From Acidimicrobiia bacterium (lineage in GTDB: Bacteria; Actinomycetota; Acidimicrobiia; Acidimicrobiales; Poriferisodalaceae): a stretch of DNA of 64,000 nt. The notes under the pieces are model-generated. The model was not told the DNA's origin. It saw only the letters and a list, made by a program, of their open reading frames with translations, and did not search any database. Positions 54,643-62,824 of this stretch are shown piece by piece; within the stretch, counting starts at the first letter, position 1; each line of letters opens with the position of its first letter. Made by a program: the position numbers and the translations under genes. Location of the stretch: the NCBI GenBank assembly GCA_022820505.1, contig JAJEFK010000002.1:62001-126000 (forward strand), in the 5' to 3' direction.

Positions 54643-56021
54643 CGCTTCGCGCCCGCGTTGTCGGTGCATTCACTCTCGGCGCGATGCTGGCGGCGTTCCT
54701 GCTCGTGGTGATGACGTACAGCCTCTCCCGGGGCTCCATGCTGGGTTTGCGCCAGGACTCCTCTGAGGCACAGTTCTTCGCAAATGCAACCCAAGTGCAG
54801 GGCTCGCTGCGTGCGGAGAGCCCTGATTTCGCCGTGCTGCTCGAATCGCTTCCGAGCCTCAGCGGCAGCCGTTCCATCGTCCGAACCGGGTCCGATATCT
54901 GGCGGTCACCGTCCCTCGTGCCGAGCGACCTTCCTGATGAACTGGTGGAAGCAGTCGAACGATCTGATCAGGCCCACGCGATGCGGTACCGGCTCGACGG
55001 CGTCCCGCAGCTCGCTCTCGGCCTGCGTCTGCGCCCGGCCGCGGTCTCGCAGCTCAGCGAGACGCTGTATTTCGAGGTTGTCCCGCTCTCGGAGATCGAG
55101 GCCACGCTTGCCAGTTTGCGCCTGATTCTGGGCGTCGGTGCGGCGCTGACGGTACTGATCGGTGTGGCCGTCGGAGCCTGGGCCGGCGGGCGCCTGCTGC
55201 GGCCGCTCGCGACCGTGTCCGATGCTGCGAACTCGATCGCGCACGGCCGATTCGACACGCGAGTCGAGCGCAGCGACGACCCCGACCTCGCGGTGATCGT
55301 GGAGTCGTTCAATGACATGGCTGATGCCATGGAGCGCCGCATTGCGCGCGACGCGCGGTTCGCGTCCGACGTCAGCCATGAGCTGCGATCGCCGCTGCAG
55401 ACCCTGCGAAGCTCGATCGATTATCTGAACGGTCACCGCGATGAGCTGTCTGCTCAGGGAGCAACGGCACTGGATCTGCTCGCAGCCGAAGTCGACAGAT
55501 TCCAGCAGCTCGTGCAGGATCTCCTGGAGATCTCCCGACCCGACGCCGACGGATCGGTCTTCGAGCGAGGTCTCGTCAACATCACCGAGCTGGTCCAGCA
55601 TCGCGTCGGCACACTCGGGCCCGATGTAGAGCTCAACATCAGTGCTGCTGCGACCGATGCCGTGGTGATCGGCGACAAGCGAGGGCTGGCACAGGTTTTT
55701 GACAACCTGTTGCGCAATGCCGAAAAGCACGGTGGCGGTGTCACCCGGGTAGGGATCTCACGGCCCGGCAACCTGGTGCGCGTCGCAGTCGAGGACGACG
55801 GGCCGGGCGTCACGCCGTCCGAGCGTGATCTGGTCTTCGAACGCTTTACGCGCGGTGCGGCGGCGCGCAAGCGCGGGGCCGGCACCGGCGCCGGTCTCGG
55901 TCTGGCTCTCGTGTACGAACACACCCGGCGTCACGGGGGCTCAGTGCATGTCGAGTCGCGGCCTGACGGCCGACGCGGCGCCCGTTTCGTGGTCGAGCTG
56001 CCCATTGCGGGGCACCGGTGA
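54606..56021 (+). CDS. Sensor histidine kinase (MtrB-like)
   Basis: A 471-residue membrane kinase. Helices at about 18-39 and 172-196 bracket an extracytoplasmic sensor domain; a HAMP linker (RLLRPLATVSDAANSIAHG) follows. The phosphorylated His is about 258 in SDVSHELRSPLQTL, the N box is DNLLRNAEKHG, and DDGPGV and GTGAGLGLALV are the ATP-binding G boxes. It presumably phosphorylates the regulator upstream. The GTG/ATG of the lipoprotein overlaps its stop by four bases. Confidence 0.92.
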   Translation: MRLRWPRPLRRLPLRARVVGAFTLGAMLAAFLLVVMTYSLSRGSMLGLRQDSSEAQFFANATQVQGSLRAESPDFAVLLESLPSLSGSRSIVRTGSDIWRSPSLVPSDLPDELVEAVERSDQAHAMRYRLDGVPQLALGLRLRPAAVSQLSETLYFEVVPLSEIEATLASLRLILGVGAALTVLIGVAVGAWAGGRLLRPLATVSDAANSIAHGRFDTRVERSDDPDLAVIVESFNDMADAMERRIARDARFASDVSHELRSPLQTLRSSIDYLNGHRDELSAQGATALDLLAAEVDRFQQLVQDLLEISRPDADGSVFERGLVNITELVQHRVGTLGPDVELNISAAATDAVVIGDKRGLAQVFDNLLRNAEKHGGGVTRVGISRPGNLVRVAVEDDGPGVTPSERDLVFERFTRGAAARKRGAGTGAGLGLALVYEHTRRHGGSVHVESRPDGRRGARFVVELPIAGHR

Positions 56022-56686
56022 GGCACCCCAGCCGCAAGTGGCATCGGCGCATGCGGGGCAGGCGCGCACTGGGACGCTTCAGCGCGTCGATGGTGTGCGC
56101 GCTCGCAGCCGCTGCGTGCGGTCTGCCCACTGATGACGCGCCCACTCACATCGAAGTGCCTGCAGGAGTGTTTCCCGACCGGAACGAACCAGTGGTGGGG
56201 GCGGAGCCTGACACGCCTACCGCATCCCTGCACGCTGTCTATTTCCTGCGTGACGGCCTGCTCGTCGAGCTGCAGCGGCCACTCGCAGCCCCTGTATTCC
56301 TGGATGCCCCGCTCAACAACCTGCTCGCCGGCCCGACGCCCACCGAAGCCGAGAACGGGCTCGAGTCAGCGATCCCGGCCGGTACCGAGGTCGTAGACGT
56401 GCAGCTCCTGCGCAACAACGTCGTGTCGATCCACCTCAATGAGGTCTTCTTCGAAGTCGAGGGAGCACAGCGAGTACGCGCTGTGGCGCAGCTCGTGCTC
56501 ACGGCCTCGGCACTCGCACGTGACAGCCAGGGCGTGCTGTTCTTTCTCGACGGGGTGGCGCAGTCGCTGCCCGATGGGGCTGGCACCATTGCTCAGGTGC
56601 GGCCCGGTGAGCTGCCCCGTGTGCTGCGGGTTGACGACTTCAGCGAGCTGATGCCGCTGACCCCGCTGCGCTCGGTCTCGTCATGA
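56018..56686 (+). CDS. GerMN-domain lipoprotein (LpqB-like)
   Basis: A 222-residue exported protein. A basic start and hydrophobic stretch (residues 20-33) end at Cys34 in LAAAACGLP, a weak lipobox. The GerMN domain fills about 65-195 (LNNLLAGPTPTEAENGL, TEVVDVQLLRNNVVSIHLN). Actinobacterial LpqB, encoded after mtrAB, has the same domain with an extra beta propeller that is absent here. It probably modulates the histidine kinase from outside the membrane. Its stop is directly back to back with that of the Trk gene. Confidence 0.8.
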   Translation: MRHPSRKWHRRMRGRRALGRFSASMVCALAAAACGLPTDDAPTHIEVPAGVFPDRNEPVVGAEPDTPTASLHAVYFLRDGLLVELQRPLAAPVFLDAPLNNLLAGPTPTEAENGLESAIPAGTEVVDVQLLRNNVVSIHLNEVFFEVEGAQRVRAVAQLVLTASALARDSQGVLFFLDGVAQSLPDGAGTIAQVRPGELPRVLRVDDFSELMPLTPLRSVSS

Positions 56687-58243
56687 TCAACCCCCTTCAC
56701 GCGAGGGGAGCCGTGTGAGCCGGCGCGTTCCGCGCGTGCTGGTCGGCCGCTGGTAGCGCGAGCGGGTGCCGGCACGCACCGCCGCCACGAACATCAGCAT
56801 CGTGGGGAACACCTCGAGCCGGCCGAACAGCATGAGCACCATCATCACTGGCCGCGACCCACGTGCGAACGCCAGCGCCGAGTTCGTCGGCCCGGCCTCG
56901 CCCAGCGCCGGGCCCACGGTGCCGATAGCCGAGACCGCGCCGGAGAATCCCGTCTCGAGATCGTTGCCCAGCGCAGTCATCAGCACACCGCCTGCCAGAG
57001 CAAGGCCCAGATACAGCAGCACGAAGCCCAGCGCCCGGGCTGCAACGTCTTCGGCGACAGTGGTGTCACCGAGGCGCATCGGCAGCACGGCCCTGCGGTG
57101 GCGGGCGCGGATGACCTCCCGGATCGCGTAACGGGCCACGATCTGCAGGCGCAGCACCTTGATGCCGCCCGCGGTCGAACCTGTCATGCCGCCGATGACG
57201 AACAGCGCCAGCAGCACAAGCTGTGCCGAGGGTGTCCAGAATTGCTCGTGGGCATAATCGGTGAGGCCATAGCCGGTATTCGACCCCAGCGACGCTGCGT
57301 AGAACGCCGCCTCCCGGAGGTTGTCGCCGAAACCGAGCTTGCCGGAATTCAGCACCAGCAGCCCGACGGCGGCACCGCCGATGAGCGTTAGATACCAGCG
57401 CAGCTCCGAGTAGCTCCGGCGCTGCGATCTGGTGCGCGTGATCAGGTGCCAATGGATCGAGAAGCTGGCGCCGCACGTGATCATGCCCGCGATCAACACC
57501 AGCTCGACAGCCACCGAGTCGAAGTAGTCGATCGAATCCGAGTGAGTCGAGAAGCCTCCGGTTGCCACCGTGGTGAAAGCGTGCGCCACCGCGTCGAACA
57601 GGCTCGTTCCCGCTGCCAGCAGGGCGAGCGCCACTGCCAGCGTGAATCCCCCGTACAGCATCCACAGTCGCCGGGCAGTAGCGGCGATACGGGGCGTGAA
57701 GCGATCAGCAGTCGGTCCGGGCGCCTCGTTGGCGATGAGCTCCAGGCCGCCCACCTTCAGTGCGGGCAGCACGCTCACGGCAAGCACGATCAAGCCCATG
57801 CCGCCGAACCATTGAGTCATGCTGCGGAAGAAGAGGACGCCGTGGGCAACCCCGTCGATGTCGGCCAGGACCGTGGCACCGGTGCAGGTGAATCCTGAGA
57901 TGGACTCGAACAGTGCGTTGTCGGCCTCGCTCCATGCGATCACGCCGCTGAACAGGTACGGCATCGTTCCGGCGATCGAGACCGCCAGCCATGCCCATGC
58001 CACCGAGGCGAACGCCAGCGGGGAATCCGCCCGGTCCGACGCCGTCGTGCTGCCCATCATGGCACTGCCCACGCCTGCGGTGATTGCTGCTGAAGCCCCT
58101 AACGCGAACGCACCTCCCCCGCCATCGATGAGTGCGACGCACGCGGAGACCGCCATGCCGATCGCCACGAACATCAGCGCCACCCCGCTGATGTGCACTG
58201 GCGTGGACTCGAAGCGTCGCCCCCCCAGCACTGTCGCGCTCAT
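56687..58243 (-). CDS. trkH: TrkH family potassium transporter, copy 1
   Basis: A 518-residue transporter with the four-fold pore-loop layout of TrkH/KtrB. Filter regions are FTCTGATVL, TTVATGGFST, SNTGYGL and IGTVGPALG, each with the key Gly. MTQWFGGMGLIVLAVSVLP and GGMTGSTAGGIKVLR are family signatures. ATG at 58243 overlaps the stop of the next Trk gene by four bases. It should assemble with TrkA in the membrane and be ATP/NAD-gated. Confidence 0.92.
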   Translation of the reverse strand: MSATVLGGRRFESTPVHISGVALMFVAIGMAVSACVALIDGGGGAFALGASAAITAGVGSAMMGSTTASDRADSPLAFASVAWAWLAVSIAGTMPYLFSGVIAWSEADNALFESISGFTCTGATVLADIDGVAHGVLFFRSMTQWFGGMGLIVLAVSVLPALKVGGLELIANEAPGPTADRFTPRIAATARRLWMLYGGFTLAVALALLAAGTSLFDAVAHAFTTVATGGFSTHSDSIDYFDSVAVELVLIAGMITCGASFSIHWHLITRTRSQRRSYSELRWYLTLIGGAAVGLLVLNSGKLGFGDNLREAAFYAASLGSNTGYGLTDYAHEQFWTPSAQLVLLALFVIGGMTGSTAGGIKVLRLQIVARYAIREVIRARHRRAVLPMRLGDTTVAEDVAARALGFVLLYLGLALAGGVLMTALGNDLETGFSGAVSAIGTVGPALGEAGPTNSALAFARGSRPVMMVLMLFGRLEVFPTMLMFVAAVRAGTRSRYQRPTSTRGTRRLTRLPSREGG

Positions 58244-59916
58244 CGCGCTCGCACTCCGTGAGGGCGGCGCCGGCGCCACTGCCCGTGCCGCACGGCCGCC
58301 ACCGCCGGATAGGCCGCAACGCTCAGCGCCACAGCCGCCGCGGTCACCGACATACGCCCGCACATCATGAGCAGCCCGGCGGTGATGCGACCTAGCCAGT
58401 TGGCCGCGTCAAGGTGGCCGGTCGAGCCCTCAACAGCCAGATGCCCGGTCGAGTCCGCGAGGGCCATGGCAGGCCCGACGTTCGACAGCGTGGACACGGC
58501 ATAGGTCAGCGCGTCGACGATGTTCAACCCGCTGGCGCCGAGAACGATGGAGGCAGGGATGATCAGCAGCGCCGCGAGCAGCAGTTCGCCCGTGATGCGG
58601 CTGATCGTCGTTTCGGAGATGGTCGAGCGACCCAGGCGCAGTCGTTCGGCCAGCGACGGGTAGATGGCGCGACGCAGTTCCCGCCCGATGAAGGACGCCA
58701 GCGTCAGCAGGCGCACCACCTTGAAGCCACCGGCCATCGACGCGCTCATGCCGCCGATCAGCATGAGCACCATCAGCAGTGCCTGGCTGCCCGTCGACAG
58801 GTCTACGAGCGATGTGGTCTCGAAGCCGGTTGTCGAGATCACCGACACCACCGCGAACAGCGACTCACGGATGTGATCCGGGCGCAGGAGGTGCGTCCAG
58901 CCGACGCCGTCACGTGGCAACAGCGCTACCGCCACCGTGGCGAAGACGATCAGCGTGATGTACAGCCGGAACTCGTAGCTGCGAATGAACCGGGCCGGGT
59001 CACGACGCCGGATCGCCAAGAACATGAGCGGCAGGCTCACGCCTCCGGCCGCCATGCCGAAGATCGCCACCCATTCAATGGCCGCCGAGTCGAATGCGCC
59101 CAGCGAGGCCGCCTGCGTGGAGAAGCCGCCGGTCGACGCCGTGGTCAGCGCATGCAGACCGCTCTGCAGCAGCGGCATGCCGGCCAACCCATAGCCGACC
59201 GCTACCAGCACGGTGAGCGCGCCGTACAGCAGCAGGAGGCGGCCCATCGTGCCGGCGCTGCGGGGCGCCAGCCTGCGAGCTGAGCGGGTCGCCACTCCCC
59301 CGTCCGTGTCCAGGCCGCCCACGCCCAGATGTGGCAGCACGCGGACGAGTACCACGATGAATGCGGCCCCGCCCAGCCACTGCCCCACGGCTCGCAGGGC
59401 CAGCATCCCGCCGCCGAGATCGGCTCCTGCGATCGTCGTGCTGTTGGTGCCGGTGATGGTGGCGGCGGCCTCCGCAAAAGCCGTTGCCAATGCAGAAGGT
59501 TCCACTGCACCGGTTGCGAGGTGGGCAACCGCGACGGCGGCCACGGCCGCGAACGATCCGAGTACCAGCGCCGTCAGGGTCTGGCGCTCGGTGATGCGCC
59601 GCTCGAACCGGCACAGTCGCAGGAGGCCCAGGGCGAACAGCGCGATGGCAGCTCCCGCGAGCAGCAGCGGTACTGAGTCAGTCCCGAACGCCCCGCTCGC
59701 GGCAACCCGTCCGCCGAACAGCCAATCGAACACGGCGCAAGCCGCAAACACGGGCGCGGCGGCGGCCAGCACGACCAGCGCCGTGATGGCAAGAGTCGAC
59801 TCGTACGGTCCGCGTGCCCACCTGTGCAGCAGGCCGTCGGCGGCCCGCACCGCTCGCACCACCAAACGGCGAAGCCTCTCGCGCTCTCGAGCCCGGCGAG
59901 CCGGACGGGGTGTCAC
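58240..59916 (-). CDS. TrkH-like potassium transporter, copy 2 (divergent paralogue)
   Basis: A 558-residue paralogue. The pore segments read ITGTNSTTI, TTASTGGFST, ISTTGFETT and LSNVGPAMA: the glycines remain but flanking residues differ from copy 1. VGQWLGGAAFIVVLVRVLPH and GGMSASMAGGFKVVRLL are still recognisable. A basic N-terminal tail (ARRARERERLRRLVVRA) is extra. It overlaps trkA upstream and copy 1 downstream by four bases each, so all three are translated together. Confidence 0.88.
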   Translation of the reverse strand: MTPRPARRARERERLRRLVVRAVRAADGLLHRWARGPYESTLAITALVVLAAAAPVFAACAVFDWLFGGRVAASGAFGTDSVPLLLAGAAIALFALGLLRLCRFERRITERQTLTALVLGSFAAVAAVAVAHLATGAVEPSALATAFAEAAATITGTNSTTIAGADLGGGMLALRAVGQWLGGAAFIVVLVRVLPHLGVGGLDTDGGVATRSARRLAPRSAGTMGRLLLLYGALTVLVAVGYGLAGMPLLQSGLHALTTASTGGFSTQAASLGAFDSAAIEWVAIFGMAAGGVSLPLMFLAIRRRDPARFIRSYEFRLYITLIVFATVAVALLPRDGVGWTHLLRPDHIRESLFAVVSVISTTGFETTSLVDLSTGSQALLMVLMLIGGMSASMAGGFKVVRLLTLASFIGRELRRAIYPSLAERLRLGRSTISETTISRITGELLLAALLIIPASIVLGASGLNIVDALTYAVSTLSNVGPAMALADSTGHLAVEGSTGHLDAANWLGRITAGLLMMCGRMSVTAAAVALSVAAYPAVAAVRHGQWRRRRPHGVRAR

Positions 59917-61256
59917 CGAAAGGCCTGCTTGACCTCGTCCACGCAGTCAGGCGTCACAAAGGCGACCACGTGGTCCCGCGCCCTCAGCTCGCTCCGGCCC
60001 CGGGCAATGCGGGCCTTGCCGTCCCGCACGATCGCTGCGAGCAGCATCTGGCCGGGGAGGTGCAGTTCGCGCACGAACGAGCCGTCGGCGCTCGAACCCG
60101 CACCCACTTCGAATTCAAGCACTTCGACATCGCCTTCGAGGAAGGTCGCCACGGCAGTGACATCGCCCCTGACCATCCGCAAGACCATGTTGGCGCTCGC
60201 CGTGCGCGGCGACAGCGCAGCGTCGATGCCCACCTGCTCCAGCAACGGCAGCAAGGACAGGCGATGCACGACGGCGATGGTCTCGGTGGCCCCCTCAGAC
60301 TTGGCATACAAGCAGGCCAAGACGTTGGCATCGTCTTCGCCTGTCACGGCCACCACAGCGTCGAAGCTGCCGACGCCCTCGCGTGCGAGCACGTCGATGT
60401 CGGTGATGTCGCCATGCAGCACGAGCGCGCCCGCATAGCGCTCGCTCAGCTCGAGACAGCGTTCGTGGTGCTGCTCGATGATGACGACTTCGATGTGTCG
60501 CTCAAGCAGCCGACCAGCCAGCAAGCCAGCCGTGCGCCCCCCGCCCAGGATCATCACACGGCGCAGGTCTGAGCGGCTCAGTCCCATGATCTCCATGAGC
60601 TCACGTCGCCCCTGGCGCCGGCACACCACTCTGAGCAGGTCGTGGGGCTGCAGCGTGGTCTCGCGGCGCATGACCGTGACATCGCCGCCTCGCGACAGCG
60701 CGCCGAAGATGAAATCCCATTCGGGCTCGTAATACGCGCCGATCTCGGCCATGGTCTTGCCGACCAGCGGGGCATCCTCCGCCAGGCGCGCACCCACGAC
60801 CAGCACTTCGCCGTTCGCGAGCTCGTTGATGTCCGTGACCCCGTGGTACACGAGCAGATCCATGATGGCGTCGGCCGTCTGCTCATCGGGGTCGAGCACC
60901 AGGTCGACGCCGATGGCGTTGCGCAGACTGCGACCTGGCGCGCCGCGCAAGTCGCCGTCCTGCAGCCGTGCGACGGTCGCCGGCACGCCCGCCTGCTTCG
61001 CCTGCATGCACACGAGCAGGTTGACCTCGTCGGAATCGGTCACGGCCACCACGACCTCGGCGCGATCAACCCCGGCTTCGGCCAGCACGCTGGGATTGGT
61101 GCCGCTCCCGTTCACGGTGAGCAGGTCGACCTCGGAGGCAAGCGCGTCGAGGCGCCGCGAGTGCTGGTCGATGACGATCACATCGTTGCCCTCACGGCTG
61201 AGGCGCTCGGCGATGTAGCTTCCGACCTCGCCGGCCCCCACCACGAGAATCCTCAC
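59913..61256 (-). CDS. trkA: Trk potassium uptake regulator TrkA
   Basis: A 447-residue cytoplasmic regulator with two RCK units. RILVVGAGEVGSYIAERL and VMILGGGRTAGLLAGRLLE are the two NAD/ATP-binding Rossmann loops (about residues 2-120 and 225-345), each followed by a C-terminal ligand domain. GTG at 61256 starts exactly at the first strand, so the long upstream open frame is ignored. First gene of trkA-trkH2-trkH1. Confidence 0.93.
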   Translation of the reverse strand: MRILVVGAGEVGSYIAERLSREGNDVIVIDQHSRRLDALASEVDLLTVNGSGTNPSVLAEAGVDRAEVVVAVTDSDEVNLLVCMQAKQAGVPATVARLQDGDLRGAPGRSLRNAIGVDLVLDPDEQTADAIMDLLVYHGVTDINELANGEVLVVGARLAEDAPLVGKTMAEIGAYYEPEWDFIFGALSRGGDVTVMRRETTLQPHDLLRVVCRRQGRRELMEIMGLSRSDLRRVMILGGGRTAGLLAGRLLERHIEVVIIEQHHERCLELSERYAGALVLHGDITDIDVLAREGVGSFDAVVAVTGEDDANVLACLYAKSEGATETIAVVHRLSLLPLLEQVGIDAALSPRTASANMVLRMVRGDVTAVATFLEGDVEVLEFEVGAGSSADGSFVRELHLPGQMLLAAIVRDGKARIARGRSELRARDHVVAFVTPDCVDEVKQAFR

Positions 61257-61315
61257 AATGGGCGACCCTACTTCGGGCCGTTGGAAACGACAGTCATCAT
61301 GAGTCGGGAGGCTCC

Positions 61316-62821
61316 ATGGCGCTCGTGATAGCGATCGATGCCGGCACCACCGGCGTGCGTTCGATGGCGGTGGACGAGACCGGTGGCGAGGTGGCGTACG
61401 CATACCAGCCGTTCCCCCAGCACTATCCGGGTCCCGGCTTGGTCGAGCACGACCCGGACGAAATCTGGGATGCGACGGTGGCCACCCTCGAGGAGCTCTG
61501 CGCCGGCCTCCGGGCACTCGAAGACGGGCAGACGCCCACCGTGGCGGCGATTGGCATCACCAACCAGCGCGAGACCGTCGTGGCATGGGATCGTCGATCA
61601 TCGCAGCCGCTCGCACGGGCGCTGGTCTGGCAGGACGTGCGCACGGCGTCACGCTGCGAAGAACTGCAGTCCGCCGGTCATCTGCCGGAGGTCCGGCAGA
61701 TGACCGGTCTCGTGCTCAGCCCCTATTTCAGCGGCACCAAGGCTGAGTGGCTGCTGCGTCATGGCGGCGTTCCGGCAAGTGCAGACCTGGCTCTGGGGAC
61801 CGTCGACAGCTGGCTGATGTGGAAACTCAGCGGCGGGGCCGCGTTCGTCACCGACCCCACGAATGCCTCGCGCACGCTGCTCTATGACATCAACGACGGC
61901 GGCTGGTCGGAGCCGATGTGCGATCTGCTCTCGGTGCCGATACGGGCGTTGGCGGAGATACGCCCGTCAGCCGGGCGCTTCTGCGTCACTGCGGACACCA
62001 CCGCGCTGGGTCCGGGCATCGCTGTCAGCGGTGTGGCCGGAGACCAGCAGGCTGCACTGTTCGGCCAAGGCTGCCACGAAGTCGGCATGGCCAAGAACAC
62101 CTACGGAACGGGGTCGTTCGTCTTGATGAATGTCGGCGACCGCTGTCCCGAGCCGGTCGATGGCTTGCTCACGACCGTGGCATGGGACCTCGGTTCTGGG
62201 CCCGCATTCGCGCTGGAGGGTTCGATCTTCGCGACGGGCTCCGCGGTGGGCTGGCTCACCGACATCCTGGACGGGGCTGCGGACGCCGCATCGATCGAGA
62301 CAATGGCGAGGAGCGTGCCCGACAGCGCCGGCGTCGTGGTTGTGCCGGCATTCGCCGGCCTCGGCAGTCCGTGGTGGGACCCGACAGCGCGGGGGGCGAT
62401 CATGGGCCTCACGTTCGCGTCTACACCAGCGCATATCGCACGGGCCACGATCGAGTCGATGGCACTGCAGACCCGCGACGTCGTCGAGACGATGAGTGCG
62501 GCTGCGGGGCGCGAGATCGCCGAGCTCAGGATCGACGGCGGCGCAGCGGTGAACAACCTGCTGTGCAGCATCCAGGCCGACCAGCTGGGTGCGCCGGTGA
62601 GCCGGCCGATCGTGACCGAGACCACCGCTTTGGGGGCGGCAATGCTGGCCGGGCTGGCAGAGGGCGTGTGGTCGTCCGCCGTCGAAGCAGCGTCGGTGTG
62701 GCGGCTGGACCGGCGTTTCGAGCCGTCAGGCGATCAGGCCGAAGCTGATCGGCTTCATGCGCTCTGGCGGCAGGCGCTCGAACGGACGCTGCACTGGTCG
62801 CCCGGCGAACCCAGGCTCTAG
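61316..62821 (+). CDS. glpK: Glycerol kinase
   Basis: A 501-residue FGGY kinase making glycerol-3-phosphate. IAIDAGTTGVRSMAVDE is the ATP-binding phosphate-1 loop; NQRETVVAWDR and VWQDVRT contact glycerol; DPTNASRT, GDQQAALFGQGC and KNTYGTGSFVL are the usual signatures; LRIDGGAAVNN binds adenosine. ATG at 61316 follows GGGAGG. It is divergent from trkA by 59 bases. No glpF or glpD is adjacent. Confidence 0.94.
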   Translation: MALVIAIDAGTTGVRSMAVDETGGEVAYAYQPFPQHYPGPGLVEHDPDEIWDATVATLEELCAGLRALEDGQTPTVAAIGITNQRETVVAWDRRSSQPLARALVWQDVRTASRCEELQSAGHLPEVRQMTGLVLSPYFSGTKAEWLLRHGGVPASADLALGTVDSWLMWKLSGGAAFVTDPTNASRTLLYDINDGGWSEPMCDLLSVPIRALAEIRPSAGRFCVTADTTALGPGIAVSGVAGDQQAALFGQGCHEVGMAKNTYGTGSFVLMNVGDRCPEPVDGLLTTVAWDLGSGPAFALEGSIFATGSAVGWLTDILDGAADAASIETMARSVPDSAGVVVVPAFAGLGSPWWDPTARGAIMGLTFASTPAHIARATIESMALQTRDVVETMSAAAGREIAELRIDGGAAVNNLLCSIQADQLGAPVSRPIVTETTALGAAMLAGLAEGVWSSAVEAASVWRLDRRFEPSGDQAEADRLHALWRQALERTLHWSPGEPRL

Positions 62822-62824
62822 GCC

